This document shows, piece after piece, positions 1-12,100 of a stretch of 64,000 bases of DNA. Every line of letters starts with the position of its first letter. The first letter of the stretch is position 1. The position numbers and the translations under genes are program-made. The notes under the pieces are model-generated. The model was not told where the DNA came from, did not search any database, and saw nothing but the letters and a program-made list of their open reading frames with translations. The stretch is taken from the NCBI GenBank assembly GCA_963966185.1, contig CAWZYM010000232.1, positions 452,001-516,000 on the forward strand, given 5' to 3'. The DNA comes from Rhabditoides inermis (Eukaryota; Nematoda; Chromadorea; Rhabditida; Rhabditidae).

Positions 1-472
1 TCAAGGTTCCAACGTGCTCACTATTTTCAATAAAACTTTATCTTCAACTTTTACAAACAGCGACACACCAAAACAACATACAGATTCATTCGATTATAGT
101 GCAGGGAAGGCACTCTACAATAATCTCTGCGGACAGATCATGCTACAGTAATCTCAGTTGATGAGAATCATGGGTTATTATTGCTATAAAGATAAAAGTG
201 GGTTGGATTTGTTCAACAATTATTATGCAACATGACTCAAAAAAGGGTACATGATATATAGGTTCGACCTATGTGAATTTGTGAGAGAAAGGGAGGGGAG
301 AAGACTGAGCATTGCAAAACGTAGACAGAATGTGTAGTGTACATTGTAACCGCAAGAATATCGTATCGACATGTCAAGAAAAGTAATGATGGATATTGCT
401 ATATCGATAAATGTCGCCAGAGTGCGCAGAAAGAACGGGGACTGATAGTACAGGAAAGAATCAACGAGTGTG
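1..472. other. Intergenic left edge
   Basis: I see no convincing coding exon here. An AATAAA hexamer on the + strand near position 30 could be the poly(A) signal of a + strand gene lying to the left of the window, but no coding sequence of it is visible. The rest is AT-rich and would hold the 3' UTR of the minus-strand gene that ends at 473. Confidence 0.4.
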
Positions 473-3135
473 TCATGACTTGCCAAACGCCTTGAGTAGT
501 CCGGATCCGTTTTTCTTGAGTGTGGCAGACAGCTTGCGAGGCTCGAGTCGAGAAGCGGAAGAGGAGGCAGTCGAAGGCCGGGCCACACTCGCCGTCGGAG
601 CCACGTTCGCACCCTGCATCGGCGTGATCAAAACAATCAAGAAGAGCACGCACTCACCACCACGACTCCGTTGCTGGTGGCGGGCCGGGGCTCCGTCTTG
701 TACACGACCTGTCCCTGGGGAGGGGCCGCTGCGCCCGCCTGATCCACCCTACGCGGCTCACTCTTTCCACGAGGCAGCGAACTGCTACGCTTCGTCGGAG
801 AATCTACAAGAACATAGCAATCGAAAACTATAAAAACAGCGCCGCAAGTAGTTACCATATCAATTTGAAGAAAAAAACCTCAAAAAATCTGACCGGGTAA
901 TGCGGCGGCAGCTTTGTTCATGCTCTGAATGGCCGCTTCTAACTGTTGCAGCTCGGGATCAGCAGCAGGAGATGACACAGGAGCAGTCGATCTGCAACGA
1001 AACACATCATGCTTCATTTCTATATCATCGCCATGTTTCGCATTGTTAACTTGTATACTATTAAAACCCCAATTTCACCTTCTGGGTGGGGCTGCTGCGG
1101 CGGCCCCTGCCGACGCTGCCCCGGCCGCATTGAGTCCCATGGCGGGAGTCCTCTTGGTGGGCGAGAGCTGCACCCGCGGACGGCCCGGAGACGACGGAGC
1201 ACGCGGGAGACGCGACTGCAACAGACACGAGGACATCAAGTGTAAATTAGAAACGTTCATGTTAATTTTACTTATACCATCTTATAACCGTTAGGCAAAC
1301 TACACAAATTCACAAGTTGTCTCACCTTCTCGGCAGGGAACGACGACGATGTGCTGAGTCGCACCTTTGCACCTCCCACCACTCCGCCAGCACCGGTAGG
1401 CGTGGTCTGTGGGGGCGTGGCCGACGTCGCCATCCGGTTGCCCATCACCAAACTGCGGTCATCGGACACGGGAGCAGCGACTGGCTAGAAAGTGAACAAG
1501 TTCAGTGCATTGCATACTGCATACGAAATGCATCACAATTACAACAAATGAACTCATGAACTGACGAGTTTGCTGCCTGCCATGGCGTTTCTCCTGAGTG
1601 TCATGATATCGGCGTCCCTCGCACGCAGCAGCTCCTTCAGACCAAGCGCCTCGGCCGCCGCCGACTTCGATTGCGCGCGCAACTGAAAAAGGACAAGTGT
1701 ACTCCAAACATTACAGAGTGATGAGTCTTTAAAATAACATGATACCAACCTGGTCCCTCTCAGTCCTGACCGCAGCGAGTTCCTTCCGCAACTCGTCCAC
1801 TAGGGCAGTCTCCCCGGAAGACGCGACTGGCACAACTGAAATAATTGCTACTTTTTTCCTTCGTTCGGTCTCCCTATTTAATCTCCACGAGCAATTGAGC
1901 AATTGGCCAATCACAACTCACCCTGCTCGTTTTTGACCCTCAGTTCGTGCATTTTGAGCAACGTCTGTTTCCGATCGTTCACCAGAAACAGAATCATCGC
2001 CTTGTGCTTCTCCGCTTCTGCCTCGAGTCGCTTCTCTAGCTGAAAACGTCGTGGGTGGTCCTGCCACACTCAATCAAACACTAAACATACGCACCTTTCC
2101 AATCTCCTTTTTGCAGTTTCCCACCTCGTTGATCTGGTATTCCAACTGAAAAATACAGCGTAAAACGCAATATCTAGGAATCGACCACTAATAACAAAAA
2201 GCGCGCACATAGAACGAATGAGCACGCACATGTTTCTCGAGGCGTGTCCTCTCATTCTCCAGGAACGCGACGACGTCGTCTCCGTGCGCGGCGTGCCGGC
2301 TCTCCCTCTCCCGCGCCGCCTCTAACTCGCGGAGGGCGCGCGCGTGGCGACGCTCCGTCGAAGACAGCACCTGCAGCCATAATCACGTACATGTGTGATC
2401 ACCTCCCTCGAAATACAAAAAAAAACTAATCAAATATAACGAGAATAAAACTGAACACTAACCTGGCTGGCCTTCTCGTGGCTGGTGCGCTGGACGTGGA
2501 TGAGCCTCTCGAGTTGGGCGAGCTGTTTCGCGTACGCCGACCCCACACCGCCCACTCCGTCTCGAGAGGAAACGGCGCGAGCGTCGCGGCCTGACACAGT
2601 TACGATAAAACAAAATGTGTACAAAACCTGATTCCAGACGGAATCATGATACACAACAATATGATAGGAGGATAGACGAAAGCACCACTTACCGAGTGCT
2701 AGTAGGGGGTCGGCGCGGCCGTAGCGTGCCTCGAGCTGCTGCATGCGAACCAGGTCGCCCTAAAAATCAATATTTATAATATAAACTGGACAATATTTCT
2801 TTTATAATAAAAGAACAACATATAATTATGAACAATGAAGTACTCACATTCAATCGCTCGATTATCTCGTCTCGAGCCTGCAGTTCGCCCTCCAGAACCG
2901 CGAGCAGTTTACGCAGCTCGGGTTTGCTGATATATGTTTTATTAACGAATCATCAATTGAATATACGAAACAACTTCTCGATTAAAAATAATAAAACGAA
3001 CCTGAAGTCTCCCTGATCATCGGCGACATGGGGCGCTTCGAGTGGGGCGTTGTCATAGGCGGGACTGAGGTTGCGGCGGTCCATCCGAGACGGCAACATC
3101 TCTTTCGACGTCGACTGCTCGTATTGCAACTCCAT
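473..3135 (-). CDS. CortBP2-domain coiled-coil protein (CTTNBP2/FILIP family)
   Basis: About 14 exons on the minus strand, starting at ATG 3133-3135 and ending at TGA 473-475. Exon 1 (3002-3135) joins exon 2 (2848-2926) to give F-S-K-P-E-L-R-K-L-L followed by L-E-G-E-L-Q-A-R-D. Exon 3 (2693-2759) gives R-Y-G-R-A-D-P-L-L-A-L, and exon 4 (2463-2590) gives H-V-Q-R-T-S-H-E-K. These are the hallmark blocks of the CortBP2 domain found at the N terminus of cortactin-binding protein 2, CTTNBP2NL and FILIP1. Exons at about 2230-2370, 2095-2145 and 1922-2039 continue a charged coiled coil, including F-L-V-N-D-R-K-Q. The C-terminal half (exons between about 480 and 1500) is low-complexity, rich in Ser, Pro, Ala and Thr. 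Vertebrate relatives act on actin, cortactin or filamin and the STRIPAK complex; a similar cytoskeletal adaptor role here is inference. The 3' exons are less certain than the 5' ones. Estimated length is 500-550 residues. Confidence 0.8.
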
Positions 3136-3766
3136 CGCGCCCTTCCCTTCGCGTTCTTCTTTTATCTATTCGCGCCTCTCACTCCGGATATTCGATTATC
3201 GCATGATAATGCGGACGATTCAAGCAAGTTGTGTGAAAAGCGAAGGATGGCGATGCGTCTCTCACTTTCGCTCGACACTTCTTCCTTTGGCGGCCCGCCG
3301 CTACTGCTCTGCAAAATCAATGTGTGCGATGGAATGAATGATGAACAGACGACAGGGGCAGTGAGAGAGTGATGTAAAATTCATACGCAGGCAGCACGGC
3401 CGACCGGGGCCAAAGAAGAGTGACATGACAGCGATATAATGGAAAAGCTTATCACATTACGTTTATATCTTTTTTGGAAGAAAAACACTAAACAGAAAAC
3501 AACTTGAACAACGGTAAAGTAAACATCACAATGCAATTTTACAATTTTACAATTTTTGTTAGAAACGGCATACCAACGAATGACGTCGTAGTGAGAAATT
3601 GTGAATGCCGAGTGTGGCTTATTTCTACACAAATAAACACTACATACAAATTGTTAACAAATTAACAAACAAACCCAAAATTGCTTTCACCGGCGTATTG
3701 ATTTCTCAAATCCACAATTGAATGTAATATCCAAACTATCACATGGAGACAAATGAACTGTGCTCG
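3136..3766. other. Intergenic between CortBP2 gene and collagen gene
   Basis: Both flanking genes are on the minus strand. On the minus strand a good acceptor (TTTTGCAG ending near 3313) lies about 180 bases upstream of the CortBP2 start. It may mark a trans-splice site or a 5' UTR intron. No other coding exon is visible. Confidence 0.4.
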
Positions 3767-3772
3767 TTTATT
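3767..3772 (-). terminator. Poly(A) signal of the collagen gene
   Basis: AATAAA on the minus strand (tttatt on +), 23 bases downstream of the collagen stop codon. This is a normal spacing for a nematode 3' UTR. Confidence 0.6.
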
Positions 3773-3794
3773 GTCATACAAGTTTGGTGTGTGT

Positions 3795-4753
3795 TCAGCC
3801 GCGCTTGACCTTGTGAACCATGACGGTCCTGGCAGGGCAGGGGCAGTACGCGGCATCGTTTCCGGTCGTTCCGTCTCCTCCAGGCTGTCCAGGAGCTCCA
3901 GGCTTTCCAGCCGCTCCGTTCTTGCCCTTCTTTCCGGGCTTTCCAGCGGGTCCTTTTCCACCGGGGTTTCCAGCGGGTCCGGGCTTTCCAGCGGGTCCAG
4001 CGGGTCCCTTTTTTCCGGGAGCACCACCCCTTCCGGGCTTTCCAAAGACGTACACAGTTCCTCCAACTCCGGGCCTTCCGGGCTTTCCGAGAGCTCCGTT
4101 GGGTCCCTTCTCTCCAGCTGGTCCAGGGGCTCCAGGAGCTCCGGGGGTGGGCTTGGGTCCGGGCGCTCCATTGCATCCGTTGTATCCGTTGGGTCCAGGG
4201 GGTCCAGGGGGTCCGGGAGGTCCCTTGGGTCCGGGCTTGCCGGCCTTGCACGAGATGCATCCTCCGACCTGCTTTCCAGAGACGATGAGAGCGACTCCGG
4301 GGGCTCCCTTCCTTCCGTTGTCTCCGGGAACTCCGTCCTCTCCCTTCCTTCCATCATTTCCAGGAGGTCCGGGAGGTCCGGCGGGGCATCCGCGCGACGA
4401 CGGTCCGCAGTTGCACTGATCGCTGAAAGCATATAATATCGTACTGCATCCCATCCCGTCTCCCACTTGCTCCTCTTGTTCCTTCCGAAGACAGTGGTGA
4501 AGGGGAGCTCGATCTCGGAGCTGCCAGCGGGAACAGCCACCAGAGTGATCCTCTGCCACAGGTCGTTAGCCTTGGTCTGAAACTGGCGGTTAGCCCCGTC
4601 GCAAGTGGTTCCGACCACCTTGTATCCGCCCATCTCTGCCATGACCTCGTGGTGGAGCTTGTTGATGTCGTTGACGACGTAGGCCATGCCCGCCAGGCAG
4701 GCGAGTGTGACGACGAGAGAGGCCGACGTGGCCGCCACGAACAGCTTGGTCAT
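3795..4753 (-). CDS. Cuticle collagen
   Basis: Two exons (4467-4753 and 3795-4422) separated by a 44-bp intron; together 305 codons, giving a 304-residue protein. The N terminus has a membrane or signal-anchor segment (about residues 4-28). The R-N-K-R subtilisin/furin site follows near the end of exon 1, then a C-N-C...G-C cysteine cluster. After that come Gly-X-Y blocks with short interruptions, among them a cysteine pair (C-I-S-C), and a short C-terminal tail with C-P-C-P. This order (anchor, homology box with R-x-x-R, Gly-X-Y domains, cysteine knots) is that of nematode cuticle collagens, which are cleaved, trimerised and cross-linked into the exoskeleton. The ATG at 4751-4753 is preferred because a TTGCAG acceptor lies just upstream, as expected for a trans-spliced message. 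The upstream in-frame ATG falls in a duplicated 19-bp block. Confidence 0.93.
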
Positions 4754-4763
4754 CACTGCAACC

Positions 4764-4801
4764 GGGTACTGTACATTGGAATGGGTACTGTACATTGGAA
4801 C
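4764..4801. repeat. 19-bp direct tandem duplication upstream of collagen start
   Basis: Two copies (4764-4782 and 4783-4801) that differ only in the last base lie 10 to 48 bases upstream of the collagen ATG. A third, partial copy seems to follow. Each copy contains an ATG on the minus strand that would extend the reading frame, so it could confuse start prediction. Confidence 0.7.
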
Positions 4802-5192
4802 GGATACTGTGCTCAGAAAACGTAATTGTCAGGAGCCATGGTGATCATTCTCTCTCGAAGACGCTTTATACCAGTAGTTTCAGTAAGTAGCGTCGCGAAA
4901 AAGTGAACCAGTTTCTAGGACAAAAGCCTTCGACGAAGTCGCAAAAAAGGAGCGGCTAGCAGGGAATTCGGGAGCAGCTGCCCGTCCAAACAGACACAAA
5001 AACACACGACGGCCATTCCGAGACAAATCATAACATTCTCTCCACGCAACCAATTGTCAACCACCACAGATCACAAGTCTCACTACCCAATACGATCACC
5101 CGAAAAAGGAACACTAATAGTGGCCACATTCCAAGCTCTTTCAACAACACATCAACATCAAACAACCAAATTGAGCACACATATTTATCTCT
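4802..5192. other. Collagen promoter region and 3' UTR of the sperm-protein gene
   Basis: No coding exon is visible. The segment must hold the upstream control region of the minus-strand collagen gene and the 3' end of the next minus-strand gene, whose stop is at 5193. Confidence 0.35.
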
Positions 5193-5576
5193 TTAGGCAG
5201 TGGCGGACATGGGGAGAGTGAGGGTCTGGGCGGCCCCGGCCACAGCGTTGAACGCGGCAGTCGCGTCAGCCTGGTCGGCGGGAGCGTCAGCGTACTGGAT
5301 GACCAGCTTGTCCTCCTTCGGGGCTCCGGCGGTGCGGGTGATCTCGAGAGAAGTCGTCGCTCCAGGCTCGACAAAACCGAACACCGGCTTCACCTTGTAC
5401 TCGTTGTTGTTCGACGACTTGATCTGCAAAGAGCCGACTCAGATGATGTCACTCGGACGACATGCACTCACCTTGAAGCAGACCTTGGCGGCTCCTCCGT
5501 TGACGAGCATGTGGGTGGAGCTTCCTCCGGCAGCGGGGACGGTGCACGCGGGAGGGTCAGCGGTCAGGGTCGACAT
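5193..5576 (-). CDS. Small MSP-domain sperm-specific protein (SSP class)
   Basis: Two exons (5472-5576, 35 codons; 5193-5423, 77 codons with stop) around a 48-bp intron give a 111-residue protein. It starts with M-S-T-L-T-A-D-P-P and has G-G-S-S-T-H-M-L-V-N, then K-S-S-N-N-N-E-Y-K-V-K-P-V-F-G. After these come K-E-D-K-L-V-I-Q-Y-A and a P-A-D motif. This matches the short single-domain major-sperm-protein-like family known in C. elegans as sperm-specific family class P (ssp genes). The fold is an immunoglobulin-like beta sandwich related to MSP. These proteins are made in sperm; their exact role is not settled. The length is normal for the family and there is no signal peptide, as expected for a cytosolic protein. 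Confidence 0.9.
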
Positions 5577-6183
5577 GGTATCTGAGGGGAGATGAGACGA
5601 GGCTATCTGCCGGCCGACCCTCGCCGCACCCTTTTGTACGCAATGGACACATGCAAATCTGAGAGTCTAATGAGAGAAATTAGTCATTCATATGAATTAT
5701 GCGAATCACATCATTTCCGCGTAAAATATGTATATTTAAAGTTTCCTCGCAAAATGCCTGACAGAAGTCTACGTCACCTGTGGATTACTCACAATCAGAT
5801 TAACAGAAAACTGACGATAGTTCGACATTTCTTTTTACTGGAATTTATCATTCAAAGCTGATTTTTCTCTTATCACAGGTGCACATTGATCTGTCATATT
5901 CGATGACGTGCCTAATACTGCTACAGTCCCATATATTTTACCTTACGTCTCAAGCTTACTAAAAAGATAACATAATTTATTTTATTTAGTTTGAACTCCA
6001 AGCCGACCAACTGATATTTTATCGACCACTAAATCATCGAGAATAGCGCGTTACCCATTTCTAAAAGTGCAGTGGATGGTCGGCTGTTATCAGAGGCTTA
6101 TCAGTGTGTTATCAGTGGAGTGGCTGGCTGGATGTATGGGGGAGGGGAGGGGAGGCAGTCGCCCTCGCCGCCTCGCACCCAGC
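5577..6183. other. Divergent intergenic region between sperm-protein and M13 genes
   Basis: About 600 bases between the minus-strand SSP gene and the plus-strand M13 gene. It is AT-rich and I find no supported exon. It probably contains the promoters of both genes. Confidence 0.4.
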
Positions 6184-9100
6184 ATGGCTGCCAAGGACGC
6201 ACTCAAGATCGCTCTCGAGGTAAACCCACAATATCATCTCTCAGGGGCGTTTCACAATCACGGATTCTCGCGAAACTTGTTTTCAGTGACGATGTTACTT
6301 TCTTGCATCTTGAGAAGTTTAGAAGAGTATTGTAATAGATACGGTGATGGTAAGTCAAACGGCCCCTTTCAGCCGATTTGTGCAAAATTCAGCTAAAACG
6401 GACGCAAAGGCCGTCGGGTTTTCGTGTATTATTACTACTGTCAATTACTTGCTCCCTATATGTGTTCCTGACCGCCTTGCTTCTAGGTCATCCTCCTGGC
6501 AGCGATTCTTGCAACCCTCGGAGTCGGCATCGCCACACTCGTCAAGGTCAACAACAACAAAAACGACAATAACAACAACAACCCCCCGCCCAACAATGGC
6601 TTCCCCACCAACGGTACGATGTCTCATTGATCTTTCGTCTCATTGTCTTATTGGCGGTTAGTCGAGATCACCGCGCACCATTTCTAATCACTTGCCTTAT
6701 CGCAGCGTAAATCATAGCACTGTGCGATGGCAGGGTGTAAGACTGTAATCCGATAGACATGCCGAACGAAGCTCTCGAGACATGCCGTCCTTTGATAGGA
6801 ACGCAGTCAGCCGCTTATCGAAACACCCCTCAACAAATATACCGTAAAAGTGATGTTTGTACAGGCGTAAAAAACGACATGCACATCAATTTTGGACACT
6901 AATACATTTCACGAATCACATGAAAGAGACTATAAAAGCGAAGGAATGATGAATGCCGTTGAACGGAATGAATGTTCAGCGAACGGCATCGCTCAGCCGG
7001 CTGTGAGTCTCCTCTTCCGACCCCAAGTACTCTGGATACAAGAGCGCTGCCCAGCTATTCACGTCAGTCCCCAACCAGTCCACTCATAATCGATGTTATC
7101 GTATATGTATCACCTCTAAATTTGTCTAATGGCGACATCTCTTTTTTTCTAATGGCGACATTTCTAATTACAAAAAAATCTCGTTTTAAAAGAAGTGGCT
7201 TGCAGTTCGCTGATCAAGACCGATGTGGACCCGTGCGATGACTTCTACACATACACGTGCGGAAAGATCAACGGACCGATGTCGTTCGACATTTCCGACT
7301 CCGAGAACCACGCCGTAAGTTTTCCTCCCTTCTCTCCACTTTGTGTGTCTGGATCTTCTTCTGTGTGCGCAGTACTCGTCTGCACCCCTATCTCCCCTTT
7401 CCAACATATCTGTCTTCAGGTGATGGGCGCTCAGATGGAGAAGGCCGACTACGTCAAAGCCGCTGTGAGTCACATACGCATTACATCATATAACTATGCA
7501 ACTGCACGGCTTTTTTGTTCCCCCGCGCATCAGATTAGATGATTGTAACGTGGCAGCGCTGCTGTCTTATCACTTACCAAAGATTTCGGTTCAGAGATAG
7601 TGGATTGAGTACAGAGAGCTCACAAAATCGCAGCTAATGAAACCACAGGACACCGATCTTCGAGGGATAAAAGAACACTCATGATGGATATATTTTCAGC
7701 CCAAGCCGGTTGCAGCAAGTGACAGACTACTACCACCAATGCAAGGCTGCCATGAAGAACTGGACAGCCCCTGACTGCCGATGGAAAGGCGAGTGCACTG
7801 CTGGGTAGACGGGCTGGTGCCGATATGAAAATGAAAGGCAATGTGTCCGTTTCAGGTTGCAGTGGACGCGCGCTGAACCTCGCGATGAAAGAGACGACCT
7901 TTGATGGAAAGTTCCCGCAGTTGGCGTTCCCTATGCTATCTCAGAATGTAACCGCGCCGGCCGAGCCTCAGGCCGTTCAGTGGTCACTGCTCGTCGGTCA
8001 CCTCATCGGAACGGAAGGCATCAGCACCATCATCTCCGCCTATGTCGACACACAACTGGAAGGACCCGCACGGCGACAACGGATACCTGCTCTATCTCGA
8101 TCAGCCGGCTACCATCCTGCCCAACACCTACTACAAGAAGGCGTGGGACATCTACCAGGCCACTCTCGTCCAGGACGTCATCACTCAGATGAACAGCTTC
8201 GCCGCCGTCCAGAAACTCACCCTCAACCAGACACAGCTGAAGAAGGATGCGGCTGACGTGATTGCCTTCGACTACGCGCTCGCTATGACCTACAGCACTG
8301 ACGACACGACTCGCCGTCAGAACAACCGCAACTACAATCTGTACACGGCTAGTTCGGCTAAGACTGCCTTCCCCAAAATGAGCATCTTTGCTCTGCTGCC
8401 CAAGATCGTCGAGCTGGCCGACCAGAAAGTCATCAACGCCATCCACAGCCTCCCGTTCTCGGTGATGGAGGTGGACAAGTTGAACCTTCTGCTCAACGAC
8501 CTGTTTATCAAGTTCACACCGGCTCAGGTGCAGAACTACCTGTACTATCGGCTGGTGCAGCAGTACGCTGCCTACGTGCCACAGCTTGCCTCCGCGGTCA
8601 CCGAGCGGACCGTCGTGTTCCGCCCGCCGGTAGGACGCCCCAAGTCAGGCATTCGGCCTCTGGAGAAAAAGGGAGCGTTGCGGCAGACGGACGACGAGGA
8701 AGACCTGGTGTACAACTGCGTCGATCAGACCATGCAGTCGATGCAGTACGCCAACGCGCGAGTCTTCATCGACGCCATCTACCCGGCGACGGAGGACCGC
8801 GTCGCCCTCCGCGCCAACGTCGGCAAGCTCATCGAGTCGATCCTGATCGGATTCCGCTCGATGATCGACCAGATCGGATGGATGTCGCGTTCCACCAAGC
8901 AGGGCGCTTACGCAAAGATTGACAACCTCGTCAAAAATATCGGATTCCCCGACTTTGTCGCTGACGACCAGAAGTTCGCCGACTACTACAAGCAGCTCGA
9001 CCTCACCTCCGCCGACAACTTCTTCACCGCCAACGCCAAGCTGAATGTGTTCAATAACAAGATCAGCTGGGGATACCTGCTGGCCGGAGCGTCGAACCGC

Positions 9101-12100
9101 CTTGACTTCTCCGGTCCTCCCGGCACGACGAACGCGTGGTACCAGCCCGAGGTGAACTCGATCTCGTTCCCTGCCGCCATCCTCCGCAAGCCATTCTACG
9201 ACCCCAACTGGCCGGCCGCCGTCAACTTCGGATCGATGGGAGTGATCGCGGGACACGAGCTCACGCACGGATTCGACGACCAGGGAGTGCAGTGGGACGG
9301 CACCGGTGTGCTCAACGGGTGGATGGACGACGTGTCGAACACGGCCTTCAAGAAGATGGCAGGATGTGTGGTGAACGAGTACAGCGGTTTCTGCCCCCTG
9401 CCCTCCAACTACTCCACCGCCGCCTGCATTGATGGAGCCCAGACCCAAGGAGAGAACATCGCCGACAACGGAGGTGAGAAATGCAAATTCAAACGATTGG
9501 ACGTGAATTGCTAACTGCTGTTTTTCAGGAATCCACTCTGCGTTCCGCGCGTACCGCAACTTCCAGAACCTGAACGGACCCGATCCGGCAATGCCCGATA
9601 ACGTGGCCGGAGCGTTCACCTCGGACCAGCTGTTCTTCCTGTCGTTCGCACAGGTGTGGTGCCAACTGCCGCCCACCGCCGCCCAGGAGATGCGCCAGAT
9701 CCTCGTCGACGTTCACTCCCCTTCCCTTTACAGAGTATTCGGTAAGTCGTTCTCTGTTTCACCTCTATCACACCACGTGTCAATTGCAGGAACGATCCAG
9801 AACTTCCCGGCTTTCCGCGCCGCCTTCAACTGCCCCGTGGGCAAGAAGTACGCCCCCAAGGACCACTGCAACGTCTGGACTTCCGACATCACTCCCAGTA
9901 AGATTTCGATTCTAGAACAAAAGAAACAAGAAAGACATGCAATTCCGACGTTTGTTGTTCAGGCACTGGCATCCCGGTGATAAAGACTGTGAACAACGTC
10001 GCTAAGCCGGCTGTGATCTCTCCTTCCAGTTCTGAATACTCTGGATACACGAGCGCTGCTCAGCTATTCACGTGAGTATCCATTTGCCAACCATTCATCC
10101 ACGCCTATTGTATCTGTGTCATCTCTTAATAACTGAATGAACTCGAAACAAATCAGAATCACACTAAAACAAATTGGCATCATTAGTGAATATGAATGTG
10201 CGGCTTGCAGCTCTCTGATCAAGACCGACGTTGACCCGTGCGATGACTTCTACACATACACGTGCGGAAAGATCAACGGACCGATGTCGTTCGACATTTC
10301 CGACTCCGAGAACCACGCCGTAAGTTTTCCTCCCTTCTCTCCACTTTGTGTGTCTGGATCTTCTTCTGTGTGCGCAGTACTCGTCTGCACCCCTATCTCC
10401 CCTTTCCAACATATCTGTCTTCAGGTGATGGGCGCTCAGATGGAGAAGGGCGACTACGTCAAAGCCGCTGTGAGTCACATACGCATTACATCATATAACT
10501 ATGCAACTGCACGGCTTTTTTGTTCCCCGCGCATCAGATTAGATGATTGTAACGTGGCAGCGCTGCTGTCTTATCACTTACCAAAGATTTCGGTTCAGAG
10601 ATAGTGGATTGAGTACAGAGAGCTCACAAAATCGCAGCTAATGAAACCACAGGACACCGATCTTCGAGGGATAAAAGAACACTCATGATGGATATATTTC
10701 AGCCCAAGCCGGTGCAGCAAGTGACAGACTACTACCACCAATGCAAGGCTGCCATGAAGAACTGGACAGCCCTGACTGCCGATGGAAAGGCGAGTGCACT
10801 GCTGGGTAGACGGGCTGGTGCCGATATGAAAATGAAAGGCAATGTGTCCGTTTCAGGTGGCAGTGGACGCGCTGAACCTCGCGATGAAAGAGACGACCTT
10901 TGATGGAAAGTTCCCGCAGTTGGCGTTCCCTATGCTATCTCAGAATGTAACCGCGCCGGCCGAGCCTCAGGCCGTTCAGTGGTCACTGCTCGTCGGTCAC
11001 CTCATCGGAACGGAAGGCATCAGCACCATCATCTCCGCCTATGTCGACACCAACTGGAAGGACCCGCACGGCGACAACGGATACCTGCTCTATCTCGATC
11101 AGCCGGCTACCATCCTGCCCAACACCTACTACAAGAAGGCGTGGGACATCTACCAGGCCACTCTCGTCCAGGACGTCATCACTCAGATGAACAGCTTCGC
11201 CGCCGTCCAGAAACTCACCCTCAACCAGACACAGCTGAAGAAGGATGCGGCTGACGTGATTGCCTTCGACTACGCGCTCGCTATGACCTACAGCACTGAC
11301 GACACGACTCGCCGTCAGAACAACCGCAACTACAATCTGTACACGGCTAGTTCGGCTAAGACTGCCTTCCCCAAAATGAGCATCTTTGCTCTGCTGCCCA
11401 AGATCGTCGAGCTGGCCGACCAGAAAGTCATCAACGCCATCCACAGCCTCCCGTTCTCGGTGATGGAGGTGGACAAGTTGAACCTTCTGCTCAACGACCT
11501 GTTTATCAAGTTCACACCGGCTCAGGTGCAGAACTACCTGTACTATCGGCTGGTGCAGCAGTACGCTGCCTACGTGCCACAGCTTGCCTCCGCGGTCACC
11601 GAGCGGACCGTCGTGTTCCGCCCGCCGGTAGGACGCCCCAAGTCAGGCATTCGGCCTCTGGAGAAAAAGGGAGCGTTGCGGCAGACGGACGACGAGGAAG
11701 ACCTGGTGTACAACTGCGTCGATCAGACCATGCAGTCGATGCAGTACGCCAACGCGCGAGTCTTCATCGACGCCATCTACCCGGCGACGGAGGACCGCGT
11801 CGCCCTCCGCGCCAACGTCGGCAAGCTCATCGAGTCGATCCTGATCGGATTCCGCTCGATGATCGACCAGATCGGATGGATGTCGCGTTCCACCAAGCAG
11901 GGCGCTTACGCAAAGATTGACAACCTCGTCAAAAATATCGGATTCCCCGACTTTGTCGCTGACGACCAGAAGTTCGCCGACTACTACAAGCAGCTCGACC
12001 TCACCTCCGCCGACAACTTCTTCACCGCCAACGCCAAGCTGAATGTGTTCAACAACAAGATCAGCTGGGGATACCTGCTGGCCGGAGCGTCGAACCGCCT

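Noticed and set aside
3753..4436. Plus-strand Ser/Gly-rich and Pro/Gly-rich frames over the collagen gene
   Set aside because: Complement of Gly-X-Y codons; the collagen on the minus strand explains the sequence.
8645..9676. Minus-strand frames of 343 codons over both M13 copies
   Set aside because: Antisense shadow of the M13 exon, without splice sites or family motifs.
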